A stretch of 64,000 bases of DNA from Diphasiastrum complanatum (Eukaryota; Streptophyta; Lycopodiopsida; Lycopodiales; Lycopodiaceae). A program made the translations under genes and the position numbers. Each line of letters opens with the position of its first letter. The stretch's first letter is position 1. Location of the stretch: NCBI GenBank assembly GCA_029204225.1, contig CM055093.1:19144041-19208040 (forward strand), written 5' to 3'. The notes below the pieces were generated by a model. That model saw only the letters and a program-made list of their open reading frames with translations, searched no databases and had not been told where the DNA came from. Shown here piece by piece: positions 11,498 through 23,891 of this stretch.

Positions 11498-12289
11498 TGT
11501 TGGGGGTATTCCCAACAAAGTGTAAATAAATAAAATCCTCCAATAAAATGTGTTGCAAGGGCATGGCATCAAGCGCGTATAAGCCCATGGCCCAATGAGC
11601 ACGCAATTGAAGTTGTAAATAAAATAAACTTGACTTGGGCCTTGTAATCAAAATAAAACTAGAGGCCCAATGTCATTTTCAAACTTAGAGATCACTTTTT
11701 AGTGGTGGGTCCAAATTGGGACTCACATGAATCTTGTGATTTCTAATGTACTTTTGTGGACCCTTGGATCAAGTTGGGTCCAAGATGAATGGTTAGGATC
11801 ATTGTGAATATTAGCCAATAAGATTGAGGGGCAAGGGCCTTTCCCATTTTATAAAAATGCACCATTTGTACATTATTTCCATGCTTAATGAGAAGGAGGA
11901 AACTCTACCATTTTTGGAAGAGAAGCATCCTCATTTCCTATTCACTACTTGCTATTGCTCTTGGTTGTGTTTTCTCTTGCTTTCTATTTCCATGTTTATT
12001 GTTTGCCAATAGTGAATGTTTTTCCATTAGCAAGCATAAAGAGCATTTAACCTCCACCTTCACTCTCTTGCTCTCCCTTTCTCTTCTCTTCTCAATCTCT
12101 TCTTGTCCATTCCTTCCCTTCAACCAAACTATGATGAATGCTAGTGTAGGGGAGTAGAGTTAAAGAGGAGTAGTATAGTGGTGAGTAGAGTTAAGGGAGA
12201 AAGTAGGAAATTAACTAAAAGTAACATCTATGCATAGTTAGGCACCTATCCAGTGATCTAAGCTTTGTTGACAAGCGGAAGGGCTATAC
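11498..12289 (+). mobile_element. Gypsy LTR, copy A (TGTTGGGGG family)
   Basis: It starts TGTTGGGGGTATTCCCAACA, which is itself an inverted repeat. Three other copies in the window (14678, 25220, 59955) begin at the same base in different contexts, which fixes the left edge. A TATA-like TTTATAAAAA lies near 11848. The right end stops a few bases short of the copy-B end, where copia gag sequence begins at about 12290. Confidence 0.85.
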
Positions 12290-13612
12290 TATGAGAGATC
12301 TTCGACCCCACAGATATCAAAGACTGTCGCATCCTCAAGCACAATGAAGCAAAGAAGAAGATGTAGCAGCACCAAGAAGACAACTCTGACATAGTCAGAG
12401 GATCTCAAGATGAAGAGAAGACGCTGATGGTACAAGATCAATCCAGTAGAGATGCCCATCAATGGTATCTTGATTCAGGTGCTTCTCAGCACATGACGCC
12501 ATGCAAGGACCTCTTCTCTACACTCACAACTACAGAATCAAAGTGCATTTTCTTTGGTGACTCCAGTTCACACCAAGTCGAAGGCCAAGGGTTTATTCAA
12601 CTACAGTTCTGTGGTCCTATGAACGTACCTTCATTAGGTCAAGCTCTATATTTTATCACATTCATTGATGATTACTCCCGATTTGCCAGAGTTATGTTCA
12701 TAAAGAACAAGTTAGAAGCATTTCGTTGCTTCAAATAATTCAAGCAATATGTCGAGAATCGGACTGGTCAAGAAATCAAGGCCCTATGGTCTTATTCAGA
12801 GGGAGAGTTCTTGTCAAATGAGATGAAGGACTACCTACCTTCATGTGGCGTGCACCACCAGTTTACTACGAGATACACTCCACAACAGAACAGAGTAGTA
12901 GAGCGGAAGAACCACACACTGTTGGAAGCTGCACAATCCACGACAATAAATTTGCATTTGCCTCAAACCTTTTGGGCAGAAGCTATCTCTAGGGCTTGCT
13001 ATCTGCAAAATTACTCTAGCACTAAAGTAGTTGATTTTAAGACACCGTTTGAAACATACTACGGTTACAAACCAAGTTTGAAACACTTGCGTATTTTTAG
13101 ATGTCTCTGCTATGCACAAGTGCCATCTGATCTGAGAAAGAAACTGGACCTAGTAAGCTATAAAAGCATCTTCATCCGCTATTCAACATCACACAAGGCA
13201 TATCGTGTTTACGATGTGGTTACGGGCTAGATCTCCGTCAGTTGCGATGTTGTCTTCCTTGAAGACAAGTATTACAATCTCAAGCAAAAGCAACCAATAC
13301 AAGAGATTGCCATAACAGCTCCACCTTCCATCGATAGGTTACGACCTACGACTTTTCAAACAACGGAGTTCGTCCCAGTGACTCCACTTACCGTCGATGG
13401 GCCTATACCCATGATCATTCAACCGCAAAATACTACGATCCCAGTCATTCACCAAGGAGATCGCTTGATCAAGCACCTGCAATTCGAAGATCTGTGAGAC
13501 AACGACAACAGTCTGACCGCTTCATCCCTTAGGTTTCATCAGTCATGACGAACCTGCCACCATAGCAAAAGCATTGTCAATGTCTGATGCAGACAAATGG
13601 AAAGTTGCCATG
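12290..13612 (+). mobile_element. Copia fragment: zinc knuckle, protease, integrase, RT start
   Basis: The fragment opens inside a gag zinc knuckle (KDCRILKHNEAKKK). It has a protease with WYLDSGASQHMT, then jumps from GQGFIQLQ straight into CGPMNVPSLGQALYF and FIDDYSRF of integrase, so the protease end and GAG-pre-integrase are deleted. The integrase continues with YTPQQNRVVERKNHT and ends at 13230. The linker follows, and RT begins with ATIAKALSMSDADKWKVAMD. At 13612 it gives way to gypsy sequence. The missing C-terminus reappears at 15490. Confidence 0.85.
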
Positions 13613-14631
13613 GATGCCCCACCCCCCCGTGGTGATTCCACCACCACCCGTTTTTGACACTGCATAGGCCAACACGAGCCAGGACCAAAGCCAGCAAGCA
13701 GCAGGGGGGTTCAGTCAAGATCAAGGGTCTGAAGGCCAAGACCAAGGACCAACAGATATGGGTGCTGAGATGTGAGACCAAGGCCAAGGCGCAGGTCCCA
13801 GCCAAAGCCAAGACGAAGGACAGACAACATCATCCAGAGGTTCGTGCACCATATCTGCTAGCTGGGCCTTTTGAAAACCAAAGTCCGTGGAGGAGAAAAT
13901 AAATGAATTCCTAGCGAAGTATCCCACGAGTCATCAAGAGGTGGCTGGCAGATATCTTTTTCAGCTCAAACAATAATGAGAAAGGACTGCAAGCATTACC
14001 CGCCCTCCACCCACAATCAGAGTGGCATCAATAGCTTTTTGAAAGAGACCCTATGACCATCATGGCCTATGTGACAAGTCCGCAACAACTACGGTTGAAT
14101 GCGCACTTCCTGCCATGCACACAACGATCCAAATGGGCCAAATGTAGCACCCCTCTAGACAAGATTACAATTCAAAATTTCAATTGGCCAAAAATTCCAT
14201 CAGAGTATGGTTGGGATACAGATGTAGATGCCAAAAGGGCTCTCACCATATTCGCCAATAAATATTTCAACTGCCCTGATCCAACAGTCCGGACGACAAC
14301 CACTTATGCCCGGGACTTAGAGAATTTAATGGGGATTGAAAGTAAATGGGACAATTTTCACCCCCCCATATTCTTTGATCCTAATAAGGCGCTAGCTTCC
14401 GACAAAGTCAAAGATGAGCTGCCAGTTGCTCATGTGTATTACCGAGCTGCCTTCCTTGGCGATCCCTGGACGTGTCGATTCCAAGCGTGGGTCGACCAGG
14501 ACTGGCTGACAGGAGTCCACCAGTCCCTTCACACGCCAAAGGACTTGAAGAAACTAGACCGCATCAATTTTATGGAAGACGTCATGGGCTACTTGATCCA
14601 CCAGAGGCGGGCAAAGAAGCCTCTTTACTGA
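13613..14631 (+). mobile_element. Gypsy 3' accessory ORF, unknown function (copy B)
   Basis: This is the homologue of 10450-11451. The N-terminal linker is frameshifted. From 14053 to 14631 there is an unbroken 192-residue frame with NAHFLPC, STPLDKIT, NCPDPTV, FDPNKALASDKV, AAFLGDPWT, AWVDQDWLTGVHQ and LIHQRRAKKPLY, then TGA. The ORF ends 46 bp before its LTR at 14678. No catalytic motif, membrane segment or zinc site is evident. The conserved Trp, Tyr and Pro positions suggest a folded domain. Selection at the protein level is inferred from the conserved pair. Confidence 0.75.
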
Positions 14632-14677
14632 ACCGACAGAGTGCCGAGGGACCGGCAGTACTTCAGGCGGTGGGTCC

Positions 14678-15489
14678 TGTTGGGGGTATTCTCGACGAAG
14701 TGTAAATAAATAAAATCGTCCAATAAAATGTGTTGCGAGGGCATGGCATCCTACGTGTATAAGCTCCTGGCCCAATGAGCACGGAAGCTAAGTTGTAAAT
14801 AAAATAATAGGCTTGGGACCTTTGTAAATAAAATAAAACTTGAGGCTCAAAGTCAATTTTAAACTTAGAGATTACTTTTTTAGATTTGGGTCCAATTTGG
14901 GACTCACATGAATCTTGTGAATTTCAATGTACTCTTTGTGGACCCTTGGATCAAGTTGGGTCCAAGATGAATGGATAGGATCAATGTAAATATCAGCCAA
15001 TAGGATTTTGGGACAAGGGCCTTCCCCACTTTATAAAAAGGCACCATTTGTACTCTATTTGCATGCTTAATAGAGAGGAGGAGAATCTATCATTTTGGGA
15101 GCTCAAACATCCTCATTTGCTAGTCACTCTTGCTTATGCTATTGTTGTGGTTTGCTTGTTATTTCCATTTCCCATGCTTTTTTGTTTATGCTAGTTAAGG
15201 TTTTTCCATAAGCAATGAAATTGAGCATTTGAGCTAACCTCCATCTCATCTCTCTCACTCTCTCTTACCCTCTTCCCTCTTTTCCTCTTCTCTTCTTCTC
15301 AACTTCTCTTCTCATGCACCCTCAATCATGATGAAGTTAATTTAGGGAGAATAGAGTTAGTGTGAGTAGTGTTATTGGAGATAGAGTTAGATAAAAAGTA
15401 GGGAACTAACTAGAAGTAGCATCTATGCATAGTTAGGTGCCTATCCAGTGAACTAACCCTTGTTGACAGGCGGGAGGGCTATTACAACA
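14678..15489 (+). mobile_element. Gypsy LTR, copy B (812 bp)
   Basis: It begins TGTTG and ends CAACA at 15489. It contains a TATA-like TTTATAAAAAG near 15040. It ends with the conserved TTGACAGGCGGGAGGGCTA block, also found in the other copies. The right edge abuts copia RNase H codons, so the gypsy fragment sits inside a copia coding region. Confidence 0.88.
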
Positions 15490-15608
15490 TCGGAACGAAG
15501 ACCCTACACATTCTGACAAAACCATTGTCAAGTGATAAACATTCTACTCTAGTAGAATTGCTAAATCTCAACTTGAGTCCAGATTCGTAGTAGTAAGCTT
15601 AAGGGGAG
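15490..15608 (+). mobile_element. Copia pol C-terminus and polypurine tract
   Basis: The frame reads IGTKTLHILTKPLSSDKH, the usual end of copia RNase H. It is followed by a short tail, then AAGGGGAG at 15601-15608 as a polypurine tract directly before an LTR. Together with 12290-13612 it is the same kind of copia element, split by the gypsy fragment at 13613-15489. Confidence 0.8.
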
Positions 15609-16690
<1,082 letters not shown>

Positions 16691-16744
16691 GAACTATAGC
16701 CATTGTTTCAAAATCTGTAAGTAGCATGGATTAGAAGAAATCAA

Positions 16745-17719
16745 TGTTGCCTCATTTTGTTAGAGTGCCAAAAAATTTGAACGAGGCAGATTTTATTCAG
16801 GTTCATCTCGTGATCCAAATTTGACCATAACCATTGTACAAAAGATAATTTGCAAATTTGTTGATAATCTTCCTGTATTTGCAACTTGATAACACTGCTA
16901 GGGAAAATAAAAATCAAACTATACTGGCTGGCTTATCGATGTTGGTAAAAAAAAAAATTTCAAAAAAAAAAATATTGATCAGACGTTTAGTTGTTTTTCT
17001 AAAAGACTAAGATGCAAGAAGGCATTTTCTCTACCAGTGCTTCAGAGCATTGTTGAAGAATCATAACTGCCAAAGCCAAATGTGTCGTTAATTAGGCACA
17101 CATTTGATTTTCGTGAATACATTAAGGCGTCCAATGAAACAAATTGTTGTGTTGCTACTATTAATGATATTAGCTTTCAACATCAGTCCAAAATCAAATG
17201 CAATGAAACTGGCATCACGTTGCTATGGGACAAATAATTTTCAAGTTCAGTTTCATGGTTACCTATTGAAGGAATACGGTTTCTGCTCAATATGCCTTCT
17301 GGTCAAATCGAGCTTGAATGCATTGTCTCCCTTGAAGTCCATGCTAGAAGAACAAAAAGCACAAAGAGAGCATCGTGAGATTGACCCATTTGCCTTGTTA
17401 AATTTTTTGGAATCAAGTATTCAGGCAGTTTTTCAATTTTTTGATGAGTTTGATCAGCATTGGTGGTTGGACTTTTTTGAGGAACAAAAAATCAGTTTGC
17501 TCAATCTTGAATATGCATCAACAATTGAGAAATTTCACTGGTCTTAGAAATTAGGAACTTCAACTACAATTGTCGAACCTTCAAATCTCCCTCGAGATAA
17601 TGATTTCTTGGAGCTTGTGCAAGGTCAGGAACGTGAAATTTATGTGGGCTCAAGGAAGAATAGGCAAAGTGTAAAAGCTGCAAAAATGAAGTGGCGCGGT
17701 GATTTTGAGTCTATGATTT
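16745..17719 (+). pseudogene. DUF7869-like gene remnant
   Basis: Scattered frames give a string QLDNTARENKNQ (16882-16917), then DQTFSCFSKRLR and FSLPVLQSIVEES (stop) LPKPNV. Then come HTFDFREYIKASN, ISFQHQSKIKCNETG, and SVSWLPIEGIRFLLNMPSG. From memory, this order fits DUF7869 proteins: LDN..RENKN, then GHTHEDIDQ.FS, then a WLP block. The GHTHED part itself is not readable here. The 17104-17719 frame (with one TAG at 17545) also encodes about 200 residues ending in basic sequence. It could be a decayed host gene or a gene carried by a DNA transposon. Frameshifts and stops show it is dead. Confidence 0.5.
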
Positions 17720-17729
17720 GATTGATGAA

Positions 17730-18779
17730 TGCTGTTGGCATATGATTTTTTATGATCATTGAATGATATTGGAGTTGCAAGTATAGTACACAGGCAACAG
17801 CAGGCCGTAATTCACACGTGTGAAGAGTTTTGGAGCTAATTCATGGAGTTCAAACCAAGATAAGCAATGAATCAATGCATTGATTAGTAGTCTAGCTTCT
17901 AGATCTTGTTTGGATCTTAAGTAGGTTCTTTCTTCATTATTTCTAGGATCACATGGGTTATTTTGCTACATTTTTATCATGGAATCAGAGTCATTCCAAG
18001 AAATAAGCTTCACTTCATGCTAGAATCATTGATGCAATTCAAGCATTGATTGCTATCTAGACATAATCTATGAGTAGTACCTTCAATCCTTGATCAATTT
18101 GAATGAAGAGGGATCTAATGGTTTTTGATTTACAGGATTTTTAGCTTCAAAATTTGAGTTGTGGTCATCTCTTATCAATTGGATCATAATAGAAAGTATT
18201 TTGCACTTTCCTCATATTGATGCTACTTGATTTGTGGAGTCTACCACAAGGAATAGTTTTCAATCAATCAAAAGGAAGGTAGATTCTTATCTTTTGTACT
18301 GTAATAGGTCGTTCTTAGACTTATTGAGATCTTAGAAATTCAATTTTGGGGTCAGCCCAAAGATTTTGATAAGTGCTCATCAAGTGAATGCAATTCTAGT
18401 CAAGATTGTGTTCAATTTTGCTTGATTTGTTAATAGTTTGGATTGATTATTGCATGATGATTCAACCTGATCTTGTAGGAATGATTTGAAGAGACATTCA
18501 TGTGCATATGATTCCTTTTGGTTCAGGTTAGGTGAATTCTATATCCTTGTGAAGTTGAGATCAAGGAGGAGGCAATTCTAGATCCAATTTTTTATGCAAA
18601 TTCAAGCAAGTTTCCATTCTTGTAGCATTAATACATTTGATTTGGCTTAAGATCAGGTATAATCTTATTGAGAAGTCAAGTTTTGAGCTTTCTCAAGTCC
18701 CTAGGTAGTGGGATAGCTAGTCTGTCAATCATTTCTATTTTGCATCTATTCTTGTGATCAAGATCTTGTTTAGAGATAG
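17730..18779 (+). mobile_element. Copia 5' end: partial LTR and leader
   Basis: No gene is present. A CACACGTGTG palindrome at 17813-17822 and a degenerate primer-binding site TGGAATCAGAGTC at 17980 identify the LTR end and leader of the copia whose gag follows. The left edge of the LTR could not be located; the sequence to the left belongs to the DUF7869-like remnant. Confidence 0.55.
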
Positions 18780-19411
18780 ATGACTTCAATGAATGCATAT
18801 CTTTTGATGATAGATTGAATGCTTCTAATTATTGAATTTGGAAGCTAAGAATGGAATCAATCCTTATTTTATAAGATCTAATGGATATAGTGAGTGGTGA
18901 AGAGGATGAGCCTATTCACCCTCATGAAGCCACAAAATACAAAAGAAGGTGCAAGGTTGCTCTGCATTGTATGAAAATGAATATAGCTACTGAGCTTGTT
19001 AAAGAGGTAGGTGCTTGCACCTCGGCTCAAGAATCATGGGAAACTCTTCAAAAGATATATGAATCCAAGAATATTTCAAGGTTGCTATCCTTGAAAAATC
19101 AAATCCTTCAATGTTTTTAAGCTAAAGGAGAGAGTGAACATTCATATGTGTTGAGAGTTAAGGACTTAAACAATGAGCTTGCTTACATAGGAGATTCCAT
19201 TAAGGAAAGTGAACTTGTTCAACTAATCTTGAATGGACTAAGTATGGATTTTGCTAACTTGGTGCAAGGCTATGCAATTATGGGCAAGTTTCCTTCACTT
19301 GAAGATCTCCAAGGAGTCCTCATGGCCAAGGAGAGTAGGAGAACACACATCGAGTCAAGGATGGAGATGCTCTCTCTCAATGATGGGGATGACAAGGCTC
19401 TTTTCACATAG
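18780..19411 (+). mobile_element. Copia gag
   Basis: The start is at ATG 18780 (MTSMNAYLL). After a small frameshift it continues DDRLNASNY, stop, IWKLRMESIL. The gag core follows in two frames: CKVALHCMKMNIATELVKEV, AQESWETLQKIYESKNISRL, SYVLRVKDLNNELAYIG, ELVQLILNGLSMDF, FPSLEDLQGVLMAKE. It resembles the gag at 54185 and 56894. Stops at 18850 and after 19117 inactivate it. Confidence 0.85.
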
Positions 19412-20020
19412 ATCAAAGGCAAAGGTGCTGCATGCAAGAAGAACCAAGTCAAAAGTGAAGATCAAGAAGGATATTAAGTCCAAGCTCGAGCAAGCCAAAG
19501 AAGGATAAGTCAAAGATCAAATGCTACTTTTGTGGCAAGATGGGGCACTATGTCTCAGAGTTCTTCAAGAAGAAGCAATCCCAAAGTCAAGCAAACCTAG
19601 GCCAAGAGGAAGATGATAGCTCTCATGAAGATTCACTCATGATGTCAAGTTTCTCATCTTCACGCATAAGAGATGAAGACCCTTGGTGGATAGACAGTGG
19701 GCTAGCTCCCACATGACAAGTAAGAGGGAGTATTTTTCAACCTTATCCACCTATGATGGACCTATCAAGTCAATTTTTACAGCAAATGATTATGCTTGTA
19801 AGGTAGAAGGCATAGGATCCATACCTATATGCTAGGGATCTTCAAGGAAGATCAAGATAGATGGTGTACTTTACATTCCTAGCATCACTAAGAGCTTACT
19901 TAGTGTAGGCCAATTGCTTGACAATGGTTTCTTTGTGGAGTTTTCTACTAATGTATGCAACATCAAGAAGAATGGGAAGATCATAGCCGAGAAGGAGCAC
20001 TTGTCTCAAGAAAAATGAGA
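19412..20020 (+). mobile_element. Copia zinc knuckle and protease
   Basis: The knuckle reads CYFCGKMGHYVSEF near 19522, with the last cysteine changed to Phe. The protease follows with PWWIDSG and, one base out of frame, SSHMTSKREYF. A later ITKSLLSVGQLLDNGFFVEF-type block is the usual end of copia protease/GAG-pre-integrase. No integrase, RT or RNase H follows before the LTR at 20675. Confidence 0.8.
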
Positions 20021-20674
20021 CCTGAATTTACATCAATATGAAGGCTTGAGTAAAGAGAAAGGAGCAACAAGGAAGTTTATCCATATCTCCCTTTACTCAT
20101 CTTACTTTATGTTTGATAAAAAGCATGTCATGTATTTGACAATGTCCTTTAATGATGCTAGTATGAACATTGTTTTTCATCCCATATCTTATGATGATGA
20201 AATAGTGATAAATTGGAGTTTCAAAGATGTATTCAAAGGCCTCATCTTGTGATCCATTCACTCTTTAATTTCCAAGGAATGAAGACCTTCATTGGAAGGA
20301 TGCCAAGCTGGAGTTCATTATTGTCATTGATGAAATCAAGATGGTGACATTTCAGGCCTTGGTTGAATGTGCTTCATACAAAAGTTGGATCTTATGGAAA
20401 GCTGTTATTTTTCATGTTTATTTTAAGGAGGAGACTCACATTTTGCAGCCCAAGGTGTTCATTCAACAATCTACCAAAGACAAGGCTTGGATCTTAAAGA
20501 CAATCCTTATTGATCTCTCACTACATTTGAGAACTTGGAGCTCAAATCATATTCTTATCATGATGAGTGATCATACTCACTCAACAAAGCAAGAACTTGG
20601 AAATTATGTTGTTTTTATCCGTGTATTAATTACTGATCCAGGATAGTCTCATCAAACTAAATTGTCAAGAGGAG
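20021..20674 (+). other. Unrecognised sequence between copia protease and 3' LTR
   Basis: About 650 bp take the place of integrase, RT and RNase H. Two open stretches (20046-20252, 20341-20646; 68 and 101 codons) have no motif I recognise. The second is Ile/Trp-rich with ALVECASYKSWILWKAVIF. The segment ends with a polypurine tract CAAGAGGAG at 20666-20674. It may be captured host sequence or highly decayed pol. Confidence 0.45.
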
Positions 20675-20995
20675 TGTTAAAATTTCACAATTCTAGCTTG
20701 ACCAATTTTGGTCATATTGCTTGTAAATTGTATTATGGTCATGTTTTGGCTTGTCACACACGTGCCAAATAGCACAGGATACTCTTTGTAAGTCTCATTC
20801 CTAACCTAGCATAGGAGTGGCACCTTTGGAATGAGTCCAAATAGTGCTTTGATAGGCTAGAGAGAGAGTCTAGGAGCTAAAAATAGCATGTTTTTCATTG
20901 TTTTGGGATCTCGAGAAAAAGCTCAAGAGATCTGAAGTAGATCAAGGAATCGAAGAAATTCTTCAAACTCGAGCAGATCTTAATGCACAAGGTCA
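20675..20995 (+). mobile_element. Copia 3' LTR, truncated
   Basis: It starts TGTTAAAATTTCACAA directly after the polypurine tract. It contains a CACACACGTGCC block at the position where other copia LTRs here carry CACACGTGTG. At about 20995 it runs into gypsy integrase codons, so the 3' part is missing. Confidence 0.6.
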
Positions 20996-20999
20996 GCAC

Positions 21000-21157
21000 A
21001 CCTGGAAGAAAAAAATTAACGTCGACACTATACCTCCTCAAGTTTAAGAAACATCCAACCACGGATGCTAGATGGATGGAAGAAGAATTCTTTAAGAGTA
21101 TATAGAAATTTTAGATTCTTATTTGAGAAATAACGCTTTATGCGTCAGAGGGGTGTA
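21000..21157 (+). mobile_element. Gypsy integrase C-terminal (chromodomain-like) scrap
   Basis: A short frame reads YLLKFKKHPTTDARWMEEEF, which resembles the YLVKWKG..ATWE core of the chromodomain that ends chromovirus integrases. It is followed by GTCAGAGGGG, a possible polypurine tract. Only about 45 codons are left. Confidence 0.5.
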
Positions 21158-22216
21158 ATTTGTAGAGGCAAAATGACTCAAAGAAATAAAGACTTTCCTA
21201 TCTTTCATCTTTAAATAGATTTTGATGACATGAAACTACCAATGACCATTATTCTTTTTGGATATTGTATGAATCTATTGCTTTACTGATTTGAGTGTGC
21301 AAGTATTACTACCTGTAAAACTAAGGACCCTTTTATGAGCCATGTCTGATGGAATGAAAACGGACCTTTCTTTTAAGAAATGTGTAGGTACTCACGAAAG
21401 TGCCTAAAGAACAAGAACAAGAATAAGAAGCCTTCTAGGCTTAAGGACTGACTTTTTTTTGAGGGTATGTGCAGGGACTCAACTTAGAGCTGATCTTGGA
21501 CTCTCCTTTCATGAAATCTCACTTTCTTTCCTTCGCTTTCTCCTATGGTGAAAAGTGCCTGAAGGACAAGAACAAGAACAAGAAGCTTTCTAAGCTTAAG
21601 TCTGTTAACAATGAAGGCTCAGAGGAGTCTATAAGGAAGGCTTATTTCTAAGTCTATAATGAAGGCTCAGAGGAGTCTATAAAGATTGGGACAAGGCCAA
21701 AGGACTGATAACCCTATTGGCCCTTTTCCACCATGATTGAGGATGGGCAAGCTCTAGAAAAAAGTGCCAATGAATAAATGATTACCTACTATGATTGATA
21801 ATGTGCAACCTCTAGAAAAAGTGCCAATGAATTAATGATTAATATGCAAAAAAAGATGGGCATATACTTTGGCTTTTTCCCTAATAAAATTATACTTGGG
21901 TGAATTCCCAAGTTGTGACAATGAAATCCATATGTTAATAAGACGCCAAGTCTAAACCTTGTGCCACCTACCTCCACCTACCTTGACACATGGCTTCTAG
22001 GCTAATTTACACCTAGAATAGGGCGCCCTCCTACAATCTTACTTCACCATCCAACTCATCCTAACAACTCTCACAAGCTAATACACCTCACCCATTCACT
22101 CTCTTTAACTAATACACCTCACCCATGCACTCCACTTCATCTTTAGTCCAATTGGAGTCTTCTCCACACCTCATGCACTTGTAGTTGACACCTCACTCAC
22201 TTTGGAATGCTTCTCC
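21158..22216. other. Non-coding stretch with short tandem duplications
   Basis: No supported gene. Two local duplications are visible: AATGAAGGCTCAGAGGAGTC at 21610 and 21657, and a block of about 60 bp containing CTCTAGAAAAAGTGCCAATG at about 21740 and 21800. A block beginning GTGCCTRAAGRACAAGAACA is also repeated (about 21400 and 21555). The first part may be a gypsy 3' LTR after the polypurine tract at 21148-21157. The last 250 bp are C-rich. Confidence 0.5.
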
Positions 22217-22231
22217 ACTCTATATATAAGT
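22217..22231 (+). promoter_or_regulatory. TATA-box-like element
   Basis: CTCTATATATAAGTGG precedes a C-run and a CTTGTGTACAAG stretch, about 170 bp upstream of a TC tract. It looks like an LTR or gene promoter, but no downstream gene could be identified. Confidence 0.35.
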
Positions 22232-22395
22232 GGAAATGCACCCCCCTACCAAGAGGATTCCATCATTTTGCATCCTAGCTCTTCCCTTTTGTTTGTCCTT
22301 GTGTACAAGTGCTTTGGAGAAGAAGTTTGAAGCATTGGCTCAATGAGGCTATGCCAAATTTTGGATTGGAGGCTTTGGAATCTCAAATCCTCTTG

Positions 22396-22397
<2 letters not shown>

Positions 22398-22483
<86 letters not shown>
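22398..22483. repeat. (TC)n microsatellite, about 86 bp
   Basis: Pure TC dinucleotides ending in TCACTATCTATC. Ser-Leu and Arg-Glu repeat frames here are artefacts. Confidence 0.95.
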
Positions 22484-22490
<7 letters not shown>

Positions 22491-22595
22491 ATCTACACCA
22501 TCTCTCTTATGCTACATCTCCATTCATGGAGTATCTACACCATAATCTAATCTTGGCCATTCCTCTAACTCGGCCCACTACTACCAAAAATCGAG

Positions 22596-22890
<295 letters not shown>

Positions 22891-23296
22891 ATCTTATGAC
22901 CTTGATTCAAGATTTCCACTACCAAACACCCCAAAAATGGTTGCATGCATGCATTATGACCTCCAAAACTTTTGCATGCATGCATTTCTCTGATGTGTGC
23001 CTTTGCATATAACTGTAGTTTGTTTATTTCCAGTTAGTTGCTTGTCAAGTTTCTAGACTCCTTCATCATTGCATGTCAAAAGAATGAAGTTTTATGAGGA
23101 AAATTCTATGCTTCTGATAAACTAGATTTGGAAACAAGTCCATTGAAAGCAACTAATTTTTTGTTCCTATTTTTATGACCTTCTAGAATCCAATGTATAC
23201 GTAATTGGCAAAGGCCAATTTGTTTTGCATAATAAAAGATATCCTTCGCGGGGGGGGGGTCCCATCTTGGCCCCTCAGTGCTTTTGTTGCATGTGA
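22891..23296. other. No gene seen
   Basis: AT-rich sequence with TGCATGCATGCA strings near 22940-22985 and a run of nine G at about 23251. No coding, RNA or element boundary was recognised. Confidence 0.5.
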
Positions 23297-23830
23297 ATGA
23301 ATTTTTGTGATTCATTGTTTTCGAGTTTTATTTTCAAGTCTAATTTGATTGCATTTAAGTTGATTCAAGACTTGTTTTACATAAAAGTAAAGTCATTAAG
23401 TCTATCCATGGGTCTAAAGATTGTAGGAAGCCTTCCCTTGAGGTTCACATACCAAAGAACATTGGGAAAGTCCATGGACTTATTCCAATTTCTTTCACTT
23501 TTGGGCTAAATTGTCAATTTACTAGAAAGGTATATTAGCCTAGCAATTGTACAAAATCAACTCAATATTCAAGCTAAGTATGTACATATAGTTACTGGAT
23601 GTTTATCCATGTACATTCTAGAATATCTCAAAAAAATTGAAAACAACATCCTACCTGCTCTGAATGAGCATTTGAATAAATTAGATGCTGTAAATCTCTT
23701 TGATATCCATGGAATTAATCCAAGTTCCAGTAATCCTTCTACTGAAATCCCTACTTACTCTGATCTTTGGACAATATACATAGACTGGGAAGTCAATTAT
23801 TCTCAATACCTAGACCAAAATCTGCTCTGA
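23297..23830 (+). mobile_element. Unrecognised ORF in 3' part of an LTR element
   Basis: One frame runs 178 codons with a single TAA at 23507-23509. The second half is rich in Leu, Asn and Ile, with a helical stretch (LNIQAKYVHIVTGC, YILEYLKKIENNILPALNEH, LNKLDAVNLF), then a Ser/Pro-rich linker and WTIYIDWEVNYSQYLDQ. No family was recognised. The polypurine tract and LTR at 24267-24644 suggest it belongs to that element. Confidence 0.4.
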
Positions 23831-23891
23831 TCTGAAGCCCTATTATACATACAACTACATAAATATTACTTCTCTTATTTCCTATTCCCTC

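Noticed and set aside
11824-12157. Frames within gypsy LTR copy A
   Set aside because: They lie inside an LTR that is repeated at 14678, where the frames are not kept.
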